Part shown: positions 57,074 through 64,000 of the stretch, piece by piece
Layout: each line of letters starts with the position of its first letter
How positions within the stretch are numbered: the first letter of the stretch is position 1
Origin: Kitasatospora xanthocidica
Lineage (GTDB): Bacteria > Actinomycetota > Actinomycetes > Streptomycetales > Streptomycetaceae
Assembly (NCBI RefSeq): GCF_014656195.1
Contig: NZ_BNBY01000015.1
Span: forward strand, 62,001 to 126,000
Length of the DNA: 64,000 nt
Reading direction: 5' to 3'
The notes under the pieces: generated by a model
What the model was told of the DNA's origin: nothing
The model's database searches: none
What the model saw: only the letters and a program-made list of their open reading frames with translations
Program-made: the position numbers and the translations under genes

Positions 57074-57256
57074 ATGGCTGAGAACATGGAGAACATGGAC
57101 CAGAACCTCGGCGAGAACGGCGAGGAGACCCCGGAGGTCGAGGCGCACGCCGCGAACGTCCTGGACCTGCAGTCGATGAAGGTCCTCGCCGAGGCCTCGG
57201 ACGGCAACTGCTTCAGCCTGATCAGCTACGTCGGCGGCGCCGAGACCTCCGCCTGA
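57074..57256 (+). CDS. lanA: Class III lanthipeptide precursor
   Basis: The 60-residue peptide starts at ATG 57074 behind GGAAGGGAG. The leader is Glu/Asn/Met-rich and includes LDLQ (residues 30-33), the LxLQ recognition motif of class III leaders. The core region has one Cys (46), Ser at 42, 48, 51 and 59, and Thr58. Labionin rings normally need Ser-x2-Ser-xn-Cys, but here Cys46 comes before the Ser48/Ser51 pair. Exporter and LanKC genes follow on the same strand. Cleavage site unknown. Confidence 0.8.
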   Translation: MAENMENMDQNLGENGEETPEVEAHAANVLDLQSMKVLAEASDGNCFSLISYVGGAETSA

Positions 57257-57353
57257 CCGGCACCGGTCACCAGGCCGGACGCCCACCGGGCGCCAGGCCG
57301 TGCGCGGGGGCGGGCGCACCACCGCCCCCGGCCGCCGGCCGCCTGCAAGGCCC

Positions 57354-57387
57354 CCGGGGCGGTCCCGTCGTCACGGGGCCGCCCCGG
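57354..57387 (+). terminator. 15-bp hairpin between precursor and exporter
   Basis: Arms 57354-57368 and 57373-57387 pair fully (one G-T) around CGTC, about 100 bases after the precursor stop. A T-run is lacking, so it may attenuate rather than stop transcription, leaving more precursor than enzyme mRNA. Confidence 0.6.
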
Positions 57388-57422
57388 CCCGACGTCATCA
57401 CCCCACCCCGGAGGACGGTGCC

Positions 57423-58643
57423 ATGGACTCCACCCCGCTCGCCCGCAACCGGGACTTCCGGCTGCTCTGGATCGGCGGCCTGCTGGCCTCGCTCGGCTCC
57501 CAACTCGCCTCGATCGCCCTGCCGCTGCTCGTCCTGCGGGAGACCGGCTCGGCCGCCCGGGCGGGCGCCATCGGCACCGTCTCGGTCGGCGCGCTGCTGC
57601 TCACCATGCTGCCCGGCGGCGTGCTCGCCGACCGGATCGAGCGGCGCCGGCTGATGCGGATCTGCGACGTCGCCAGCCTGCTCGCGGTCTGCGCCCTGGT
57701 CGTCGCCGTGCTGCGCGGGCACGCGCCGCTGCCGCTGGTCCTGCTGGTCGCCGCCGCCGGGGCGCTGATCTCCAGTGTCTACGGGCCCGCCGCAGGTGCC
57801 CTGTTGCGCACGGTGGTGCCGCGCGACCAGGCCCGGGAGGCCTCCGCCCGGATGCAGGCGCGCGGCGCCGCGGCCCGGCTGATCGGACCGCTCGGCGGCG
57901 GGGCGCTGTTCGCCTGGCACCCGGTGCTGCCGTTCCTCGCCGAAGGCGTCGGACTGCTGCTGTCCACGGTCTGCGTGGCCCTGATGCGGACCCGCTCGAC
58001 ACCCGCGGAGAAGAGCGGATCGCCGTTCAGCAAGCAGGAGTTGACCGCCGGGCTGGCCTTCATCTGGCGGCAGCCCTATCTGCGGACCCTGCTGCTGATC
58101 TTCGGCCTGGGGATGAACTTCGCGTTCAGCGCGCTGATGTTCGCCACCCTGGCCGTCGCCTCCGACGGCGGGCACTCCGGGGTGGGCGGTGGCACGGTGG
58201 TCTCCTGCACGGCCGCCGGTGCGCTGGCGGGTGCGCTGCTCGCTCCGAGGCTGGGGGCCAGAGCGCGCGACGGCAGTCTGGTGGCGCTCGCCTGCTGGGC
58301 GTCCGCGCTGACCGCCGGGGTGCTGACGGTGACCAGGGCGCCGCTGGTGATCGGGCTGCTCTGCGCGGCCTGCATGTGCCTGTCCACCGTCGCCAGCATC
58401 GGTTTCGTCGCCGGGATGCTGCTCGCCGCGCCGCCGGACCGGATCGGCCGGGTGCAGAGCGCGGCCGGCTTCCTGTCCACCCTGATCCAGCCGTTCGGCC
58501 CGCTGGTGGGCGGCACCCTGCTCGGCTCCCTCGGCGGCCCCCGGACCTTCGGCCTGCTGGCGCTCGCCATCGCGCTCTGCGCCGCCGTGGTCACCTGGGC
58601 GCCGCCGGTGCGCCGCGGACCGGTGCCGGTCCCCGCCGTCTGA
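57423..58643 (+). CDS. MFS transporter of the lanthipeptide cluster
   Basis: The 406-residue permease has 12 predicted membrane segments and the MFS_3/enterobactin-exporter-like pattern (NRDFRLLWIGGLLASLGSQ at the start, GGVLADRIERRRLM in loop 2-3). Located between the precursor and LanKC genes, it is the likely exporter of the product. Class III clusters more often use ABC transporters (RamAB type); an MFS exporter alone is less usual. ATG 57423 follows CCGGAGGACGG. Confidence 0.87.
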   Translation: MDSTPLARNRDFRLLWIGGLLASLGSQLASIALPLLVLRETGSAARAGAIGTVSVGALLLTMLPGGVLADRIERRRLMRICDVASLLAVCALVVAVLRGHAPLPLVLLVAAAGALISSVYGPAAGALLRTVVPRDQAREASARMQARGAAARLIGPLGGGALFAWHPVLPFLAEGVGLLLSTVCVALMRTRSTPAEKSGSPFSKQELTAGLAFIWRQPYLRTLLLIFGLGMNFAFSALMFATLAVASDGGHSGVGGGTVVSCTAAGALAGALLAPRLGARARDGSLVALACWASALTAGVLTVTRAPLVIGLLCAACMCLSTVASIGFVAGMLLAAPPDRIGRVQSAAGFLSTLIQPFGPLVGGTLLGSLGGPRTFGLLALAIALCAAVVTWAPPVRRGPVPVPAV

Positions 58644-58688
58644 GCGTCTGAGCCGTCCGACCCGATCCCGCTCCGGAAGGGAGGCGCC

Positions 58689-61286
58689 ATGGCCGGCGCC
58701 CACGAGACGCAGCTGTACTGCCTCGCCGACCCGACGTACTACGACACCCCGGGACGGCTGCGCGACCGGGCGGCCCGCTACCCGCTGGGCCTCGGCGCGC
58801 CGCCCGACGGCTGGCGGCGCGAGCAGCGCGGGCTGTGGACGGCGCTGCGGCCCGAGGGGGTCCGACTGCCGGAGCAGGGCTGGAAGGTGCACGTGTCGGC
58901 GGTGGAGGAGGAGGCCGCGGGGACGCTGGCCGTCGTCGCGCGGATCTGTACGAGCCGCCGGGTGGCGTTCAAGTTCCTCCGCAGCCCGGCGGCGCTGCGG
59001 GTGGCCAACGGCAAGTTCACCGGGCGCGGCGGCAGCGGCAAGTTCATCACCGTCTACCCGGGCTCCGACGAGCAGTTCATCGAGCTGGCCGAGGAGTTGG
59101 CGCGGGAGCTGGACGGGCGCCACGGACCGTACGTGCTGACCGATCTGCGGATCGGCACCGCCCCCGTGTACGCGCGCTACGGCGCCTTCGTCGAACTGTG
59201 GTGCCAGGACGGGACCGGACGGGCGGTGCCCGCGCTGCGCGACCCCACCGGGGAGCTGGTGCCGGACTCGCGCGAGCCGGTGTTCCGGCTGCCCGGGTGG
59301 GTCGAGCCGCCCGAGGCGCTGCGCCCGCACCTGGCCGCGCGGGCGGCCGCCACCGGTGAACTGCCGTACCGGATCCTGGAGGTGCTGCAGTTCTCCGCCG
59401 CCGGCGGGATCTACCTGGCCGAGCGCCCGGACAGTGGCGGGCGGGTGGTGCTGCGCGAGGCGCGGCCGTACGCCGGGCTGGACGCCGCCGGGGCGGACGC
59501 CCTGACCCGGCTGCGGCGGGAGCAGTGGGCGCTGGAGCGGCTGGCCGGACTGGACTGCGTACCCCGGCTGCACGAGGTGCGGACGGTGTGGGAGCACACC
59601 TTCCTGGTGCAGGAGCACATCGAGGGCGTCCAGCTGTTCGCCGAGGCGGTCCGCCGCTACCCGCTGGTGCACCAGGACTGCACGGCCGAGCAGCGCGCGG
59701 CGTACGCGCGGTGGGTCGACGGGGTGGTCGCCGGGCTGGAGAAGGCGCTCGGCGCGCTGCACGAGCGGGGCGTGCGGTTCGGGGACCTGCACCCGGCCAA
59801 CGTGGTGCTCCGGCCGGACGGTTCGGTGGTGCTGGTCGACTTCGAGTACGCGGCGGAGCTCACCGACCGGCGGGTGCCGACGGCCGGCGCGGCCGGGCTG
59901 CCCGTCCCGCCCGGGCTGGACGGCGCCGAGGCGGACCGGTACCAGCTCTGGGCGAGCTGGTTGATGCTGCTGATGCCGCTGCTCGAACTGGCCGACCGTG
60001 ACCCGGGGAAGCTCCCGGCGCTGGAGCGGCGGGCACGGGAGTGGTTCGGACTGGGGCCGGAGGAGGGGCCGGTGCGCCCAGGGACACTGGCGGCCCGGAC
60101 GGCGCTCAAGGCCCGGACGGCGCTCACGGAGTCGGCGAGCGAGCGGCGCGGCCGGGAACTGCTGGCCGGGCCCTCGTGGACCCCGGCGCGGAACGAACTG
60201 GTCGCCGGCATCCACGCGGGCGCCACCCCGGACCGCCCGGACCGGCTCTTCCCCGGCGACGTGGCCGGCTTCGCCGACGGTGGCACCGGCGTCGCGCACG
60301 GCGCCGCCGGGGTGCTGTACGCGCTGCACCGGTCGGGCGCCGACCCGCAGGCGTACGAGGAGTACACGGACTGGCTGCTCGCGGCCCTGCGCCGGCGCGG
60401 CGCCCGACCGGGCACGGGCGGACTGTACGACGGACCGCTCGGCATCGCCGTCGTGCTCGCCCGGCTGGGGCGCCCGGAGGCGGCCGAGGAACTGCTGGCC
60501 GCGGCGCGCGCGGCCCGGCCGGCCCGGCAGGTCGGCCTGTTCGGCGGCCGGGCGGGCGCCGCGCTCGGCCGGCTGCGGCTGGCCGACGCACTGGGCGGGC
60601 GGCGGGAGACCGCGGACGCGCTGGCCGACGCCTGCGAACTGGCGGCGGTGGTCCGCGGCGAGACGGTGGACGGGCTGGACGCGCCCGCGGCGGCCGGGCT
60701 GCTCTACGGGCTGGCCGGCATCGCGCTGCTGCAGCTGCGGCTGTACCGCCGCACCGGCGAGCGGTGGCTGCTGGACGCGGCCCGGACGGCCCTGGAGCGG
60801 GCCGTCGCGCAGTGCGTCCGGGTGCCGGACGGCTCGGTGCAGGTGCTGGAGGCCGGACGGCGGCTGGCGTACCTGGACCGGGGGAGCAGCGGGATCGCCC
60901 TGGTGGTGCGGGAGTTCCTGGAGAGCGCCGGACTGCCCGGCGGGGAGGAGTTCCTGGCGGACGTCCGGAAGGTGTGCGCGCCCGGGTTCATCCGGGAGCC
61001 GGGGCTGTTCCGCGGACGGGTCGGGCTCACGCTGGCGCTGGACCGGCTGGGCGCGGGCGAGGCGGGCGACGGACAGCAGGACGGGTGGGTGACCGGGCAG
61101 GTGGCCGAGCAGGTCGCGCGGCTGCAGTGGCACCTGGTGGCGCGGCCCGAGGGGCTGCTGGTGCCGGGGATGCGGCTGCGGCGCTTCTCGGCGGACCTGC
61201 ACACCGGCGCGGCGGGCGTGCTGCTGGGGCTGTGGGGGCTGGAGGAGGAACGGGGGGACGTGCTGGACCTGCTGACGCTGGGGTGA
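58689..61286 (+). CDS. lanKC: Class III lanthionine synthetase
   Basis: The 865-residue enzyme has three parts: an N-terminal lyase-like domain (about 1-210), a kinase domain (about 215-450) with catalytic Asp366 (GDLHPAN) and a DFE in place of DFG at Asp384, and a LanC-like cyclase domain (about 480-865) with repeated Gly-rich turns but no CHG or zinc-ligand Cys, which excludes class IV. It would phosphorylate and eliminate Ser/Thr and form (methyl)lanthionine or labionin rings on the upstream peptide. ATG 58689 follows GAAGGGAGG; the stop is 4 bases from the convergent SARP gene. Confidence 0.92.
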   Translation: MAGAHETQLYCLADPTYYDTPGRLRDRAARYPLGLGAPPDGWRREQRGLWTALRPEGVRLPEQGWKVHVSAVEEEAAGTLAVVARICTSRRVAFKFLRSPAALRVANGKFTGRGGSGKFITVYPGSDEQFIELAEELARELDGRHGPYVLTDLRIGTAPVYARYGAFVELWCQDGTGRAVPALRDPTGELVPDSREPVFRLPGWVEPPEALRPHLAARAAATGELPYRILEVLQFSAAGGIYLAERPDSGGRVVLREARPYAGLDAAGADALTRLRREQWALERLAGLDCVPRLHEVRTVWEHTFLVQEHIEGVQLFAEAVRRYPLVHQDCTAEQRAAYARWVDGVVAGLEKALGALHERGVRFGDLHPANVVLRPDGSVVLVDFEYAAELTDRRVPTAGAAGLPVPPGLDGAEADRYQLWASWLMLLMPLLELADRDPGKLPALERRAREWFGLGPEEGPVRPGTLAARTALKARTALTESASERRGRELLAGPSWTPARNELVAGIHAGATPDRPDRLFPGDVAGFADGGTGVAHGAAGVLYALHRSGADPQAYEEYTDWLLAALRRRGARPGTGGLYDGPLGIAVVLARLGRPEAAEELLAAARAARPARQVGLFGGRAGAALGRLRLADALGGRRETADALADACELAAVVRGETVDGLDAPAAAGLLYGLAGIALLQLRLYRRTGERWLLDAARTALERAVAQCVRVPDGSVQVLEAGRRLAYLDRGSSGIALVVREFLESAGLPGGEEFLADVRKVCAPGFIREPGLFRGRVGLTLALDRLGAGEAGDGQQDGWVTGQVAEQVARLQWHLVARPEGLLVPGMRLRRFSADLHTGAAGVLLGLWGLEEERGDVLDLLTLG

Positions 61287-61290
61287 GGCG

Positions 61291-63183
61291 TCAGCGGGCG
61301 GCGGCTGGGGAGGAGCTTGCGTCGACGGGGCGCGGGTGGAGAAGGGCCGGGCCGGGGGAGGCGGCGGCCGCGCACTCCCGGGCGTGCAGATGGGTCAGCC
61401 GGGGGAGCGCGTACAGGGCCGCGTGCGCCGTCACCTCCCCGGTGGGCGAGGTGACCGCCCCCGTGTCGGTGAGCGACTCCAGGGTGCGCAGCGCCAGCCG
61501 TTCGGGGCGGCCCAGGGCGGCGGCGGCCTCCGGGAGGGTGAAGAGCAGCGACAGCGGCAGCGCGGCGAGCCGGGCCAGCGCGAGCCGGCCCTGGTCGGTG
61601 AGGTCCCGCCAGCCGGAGTCGAGCCGGGCGCGCACGGCGACGTCCCCGGCGACCAGCTCGTCCAGCGCGCCCGCCGGGTCCTCCAGCCGGGCCGCGAACT
61701 CGGCCGGCGGCAGGTGGCGCAGCACGGCCAGCCGGGTGCCGGCGACCCGTACGGCGAGCGGCAGCAGCCCGCAGGCGTCCACGATCCGGGCGGCGGCCGC
61801 GCGGTCGGTGCCGATCCGGCCGGTGCCGACGATCCGGCCGAGCAGTTCCACCGCCTCGGTGGGGGCCAGCGGCGGGACGGTGATCCGGTGCACCGAGGCC
61901 AGGCCGGCGAGTTGGCTGCGGGAGGTGACCAGGACGGCGCTCGGGCCGTGGCCCGGCAGCAGCTCGCGGACCACGGCCTCGCCCGGGGCGTCGTCCAGGA
62001 CCAGCAGCATCCGGCGCCCGGCCAGCGAGGCGCGCCACAGGGCGGCGGCCCGGCCGGGGTCGGCGGGGGCCGGACCGGCCGGGTCGGTGCCCGATCGGCC
62101 GGTGAGGGAGGCGAGTTCGGCCAGCACCTCGGGCAGCGGGCGCGGGACGCCGTCCTCGGTGCGCAGCCGGACGAGCAGCCGGCCGTCCGGGAAGCGGTCG
62201 GCGAGCAGATGGCCGGCGTGCACGGCGAGCGCGGTCTTGCCGCTGCCGGCCGGGCCGGAGAGCACCGCGACCCGCCCACTGCCCTCGCCCAACTGGTCTA
62301 CCAGGTCCCGTAGTTCGGCCGTCCGTCCGGTGAAGTCGGCGGTGTCGGCGGGTAGCAGGACGCCGTCCGGGGCGGCAGTCCGGTCCGGACGGCCCGCGGC
62401 GGGCCCGGTGCGGCCGCGGGCGAGCAGCTCGCGGTAGCGGGTGGTCAGCGCGGCGCTCGGTTCCAGGCCCAACTCGCGGGCCAGCAGCTGACGGTGGGTG
62501 TCGTAGACGGCGAGCGCCTCGGCCTGCCGGCCGCAGAGGTGGAGCGCGTTCATCCGGGCGGCCTGGAGGCGCTCGCGCAGCGGGTGGCGCTCGGCGAGCT
62601 CGGCCAGCTCCTCGGCGACCGCGACGGCGTTGCCGAGCTCCAACTCGGTTTCCGCCCAGTCCTCGTGGACCCCCAGGCAGCGGGCCTCCAGCCGCTGCGC
62701 CTCGGCGTCGACGGCGGGCGAGGAGCGCAGGTCGGCGAGCGGCGGGCCCTGCCAGAGGTCGAGGGCCTGGCGCAGCAGCCGGGCGGCCGGGGCGAGCGCA
62801 CCGCCGTCGGCGGCCGCCCGGCCGGCCCGGGCCAGGGCGCGGAACTGCAGCAGGTCGAGCTCGGGTTCGGCGACCCGCAGCAGGTAGCCGCCGGCCGAGT
62901 GGACCAGCCGGTCGGGGCCCTCCTCGCGGCCGAGCAGGGTGCGCAGGGTGCAGACGTACACCTGGAGGTTCTTGCGGGCGGTGCGCGGCGGCTCCTCGGG
63001 CCACACCGCGTCGGTGAGCAGGTCGACCGGGACGGCGGCGTTGGCGCGGCTCAGCAGGACGGCCAGCACCAGCCGCTGCTTCAGCGGACCGAGCGGCAGC
63101 GGGCGGGCGCCGGCCTCGCCGGTCAGCGGGCCGAGGACGGAGAAGCGCAACCGGGTGGCGGCTGCGGGCTGGGCCAGGGGCAT
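61291..63183 (-). CDS. SARP-family regulator with NB-ARC ATPase domain
   Basis: The 630-residue protein has the SARP layout: a winged-helix DNA-binding domain (about 12-105; LGPLKQRLVLAVLL), a bacterial transcriptional activation domain (about 110-255) and an NB-ARC ATPase domain with P-loop GPAGSGKT (310-317). Such regulators activate antibiotic and peptide clusters by binding heptameric direct repeats spaced 11 bases. It is convergent with LanKC and is the probable activator of the cluster. ATG 63183 is chosen at the domain start. Confidence 0.9.
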   Translation of the reverse strand: MPLAQPAAATRLRFSVLGPLTGEAGARPLPLGPLKQRLVLAVLLSRANAAVPVDLLTDAVWPEEPPRTARKNLQVYVCTLRTLLGREEGPDRLVHSAGGYLLRVAEPELDLLQFRALARAGRAAADGGALAPAARLLRQALDLWQGPPLADLRSSPAVDAEAQRLEARCLGVHEDWAETELELGNAVAVAEELAELAERHPLRERLQAARMNALHLCGRQAEALAVYDTHRQLLARELGLEPSAALTTRYRELLARGRTGPAAGRPDRTAAPDGVLLPADTADFTGRTAELRDLVDQLGEGSGRVAVLSGPAGSGKTALAVHAGHLLADRFPDGRLLVRLRTEDGVPRPLPEVLAELASLTGRSGTDPAGPAPADPGRAAALWRASLAGRRMLLVLDDAPGEAVVRELLPGHGPSAVLVTSRSQLAGLASVHRITVPPLAPTEAVELLGRIVGTGRIGTDRAAAARIVDACGLLPLAVRVAGTRLAVLRHLPPAEFAARLEDPAGALDELVAGDVAVRARLDSGWRDLTDQGRLALARLAALPLSLLFTLPEAAAALGRPERLALRTLESLTDTGAVTSPTGEVTAHAALYALPRLTHLHARECAAAASPGPALLHPRPVDASSSPAAAR

Positions 63184-63247
63184 CGGCGTACCTCCGGGGC
63201 GAGGGCGGGGCGGTGACCGTCCAGGGGTGCGGGGTGCGGGGCGGTGG

Positions 63248-63299
63248 TTCGAGGGGCGCTTCGGGGGTGGTTCGGCAGCGGTTCGAGGGCGCTTGGTCG
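63248..63299 (+). promoter_or_regulatory. Five heptamer repeats, SARP-box-like
   Basis: TTCGAGG, TTCGGGG, TTCGGCA, TTCGAGG and TTGGTCG begin at 63248, 63260, 63271, 63282 and 63293: steps of 12, 11, 11 and 11 bases. They lie 65-116 bases upstream of the SARP start. The spacing equals one helical turn and is the hallmark of SARP sites, which suggests autoactivation. Confidence 0.6.
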
Positions 63300-63726
63300 G
63301 TGCGCGCAGGCTACTTGACCGTCGATCGGGGCTGAAGGGCACGCGATCGGACGGGTTCCGGCACGCCGCCTTCACGATCCGGGCCTTCGGGGGCCGGGTG
63401 CCGGGGGTGAGGCGTACTGGTGTGCGGGTGGGGTTCCGGCAGGTCGGGCGGGGTGCGGCGGGGCGGCTCGGGACGGTGGGCGGGCGGTGCGCGAAGACCC
63501 GGCGCAGGGGCGGACGGGAGGGGCGCGTTCCGGTGGTTCTCGACCGGGCCTCCGCAGCCGGGCGAGCGCGGCCCGAGCGGGCCCGGGGCGGGAGGTCCCG
63601 GTCGGGGCCCGGGAACTCGGGCCCAGCGGCCCCGGGCGGGCGGGCCCAAGGGCCCTGGGGCGGGGGGCGTGCCGGTTCGGATCATGGATCGCCATCATTC
63701 GCACGACGTTCCTAAGGAGTGGGTCC
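63300..63726. other. Gene-free stretch between SARP and ctaD
   Basis: These bases contain no convincing gene. CTTGACCGTC near 63313 resembles a -35 element. The ctaD ribosome site (AAGGAG at 63714-63719) is at the right end. Open frames here are Arg/Gly/Pro-rich and look non-coding. Confidence 0.5.
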
Positions 63727-64000
63727 TTGACCGCCATCCAGGCACAGGGCGACCCCACGCGACCGCCAACGGCCGTACCGGCCACGGCGGTTCGGGCCAG
63801 GCGGCCCAGGTCGGCCCTGGTCGGGCTGCTGACCACCACCGACCACAAGACGATCGGCACCATGTACCTGGTGTCCTCGTTCGCGTTCTTCCTGATCGGC
63901 GGCATCCTCGCCCTGGTCATGCGCGCCGAACTCGCCCGGCCGGGGACCCAGATCCTCTCCAACGAGCAGTTCAACCAGGCGTTCACCATGCACGGTTCGG
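63727..64000 (+). CDS. ctaD: Cytochrome c oxidase subunit I, 5' part
   Basis: From TTG 63727 (AAGGAG 7 nt upstream) 91 codons run off the right edge. After a 38-residue basic start the frame shows TTTDHKTIGTMYL, a first membrane segment, and FTMHGS, whose His is a heme a ligand in subunit I. This terminal oxidase subunit reduces O2 and pumps protons. The rest and any neighbours lie outside the window. Confidence 0.92.
   Translation, partial: MTAIQAQGDPTRPPTAVPATAVRARRPRSALVGLLTTTDHKTIGTMYLVSSFAFFLIGGILALVMRAELARPGTQILSNEQFNQAFTMHGS

Noticed and set aside
52726..57207. A single 1493-residue protein across the S8 peptidase and the ATPase gene
   Set aside because: Only the last 283 residues (the peptidase) are coherent; upstream the correct frame is the one of the AAA ATPase, with a GTGA stop/start overlap.
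57267..61202. A 1311-residue minus-strand frame opposite the exporter and LanKC genes
   Set aside because: Low-complexity Arg/Gln/Pro-rich composition and exact overlap with two well-supported plus-strand genes mark it as an antisense shadow.
58689..61286. Class IV (LanL) rather than class III synthetase
   Set aside because: The cyclase domain lacks the CHG and other zinc-ligand positions required for LanL.

Overview
The window is chromosomal DNA of a high-GC actinomycete, most likely a Streptomyces or Kitasatospora relative. This rests on GC-rich wobble positions, frequent GTG/TTG starts, a SARP regulator, a PAS/GAF/SpoIIE/HATPase phosphatase, a SepF-like protein, a DinB (mycothiol-type) protein and a class III lanthipeptide synthetase. 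No 16S or other species-level marker is present.

Left part (1-14.9 kb): a probable foreign or variable segment. It holds the first ~3290 residues of a giant secreted LamG/RHS-repeat protein (minus strand, running off the left edge), a very AT-rich divergent promoter region, a half-length BMP-type periplasmic-binding-like protein, a helicase-associated-domain fragment, a 1990-bp IS1634/IS4-type insertion sequence with imperfect 30-bp terminal inverted repeats, and degenerate CRISPR-like repeats on both sides of that IS. It ends in a Gfo/Idh/MocA oxidoreductase followed by a diverged 3' half-copy of the same gene.

15-24.5 kb: housekeeping and accessory genes. These are a secreted endonuclease/exonuclease/phosphatase protein, a GNAT acetyltransferase, a UvrA2-type ABC ATPase, a VOC protein, an NlpC/P60 hydrolase with two nearly identical 99-residue C-terminal repeats, a 40-bp perfect palindrome, an XRE regulator divergent from an SDR, and a tautomerase.

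24.6-35.2 kb: an operon of atuA-like gene, acyl-CoA carboxylase beta and alpha chains and acyl-CoA dehydrogenase, suited to catabolism of branched or isoprenoid acyl-CoAs. A 4-coumarate-CoA-ligase-like gene (with an in-frame deletion of motif A8) and a TetR regulator follow; a class F sortase and its Ser/Pro-rich membrane-anchored partner lie between them on the other strand.

35.3-52.2 kb: a SpoIIE-type phosphatase, a TetR/MFS efflux pair with a clear operator, SepF-like, DinB and TVP38 proteins, two ricin-type lectins, an MFS/ROK divergent pair, a HTH-TOBE protein, a coupled hypothetical/GDPD/AlkZ-like operon, an AI-2E family permease, and a virginiamycin-B-lyase-like protein.

52.2-63.3 kb: the most interesting region. 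A translationally coupled operon (adenylate-cyclase-domain AAA ATPase, cytoplasmic S8 subtilase, GAF protein) is divergent from a class III lanthipeptide cluster: a 60-aa precursor, a strong hairpin, an MFS exporter, LanKC, and a convergent SARP whose upstream region carries 11-bp-spaced heptamer repeats. The precursor has the LxLQ leader motif but its only Cys lies before the SxxS pair, the reverse of the known labionin arrangement. The window ends in the start of ctaD (cytochrome c oxidase subunit I).
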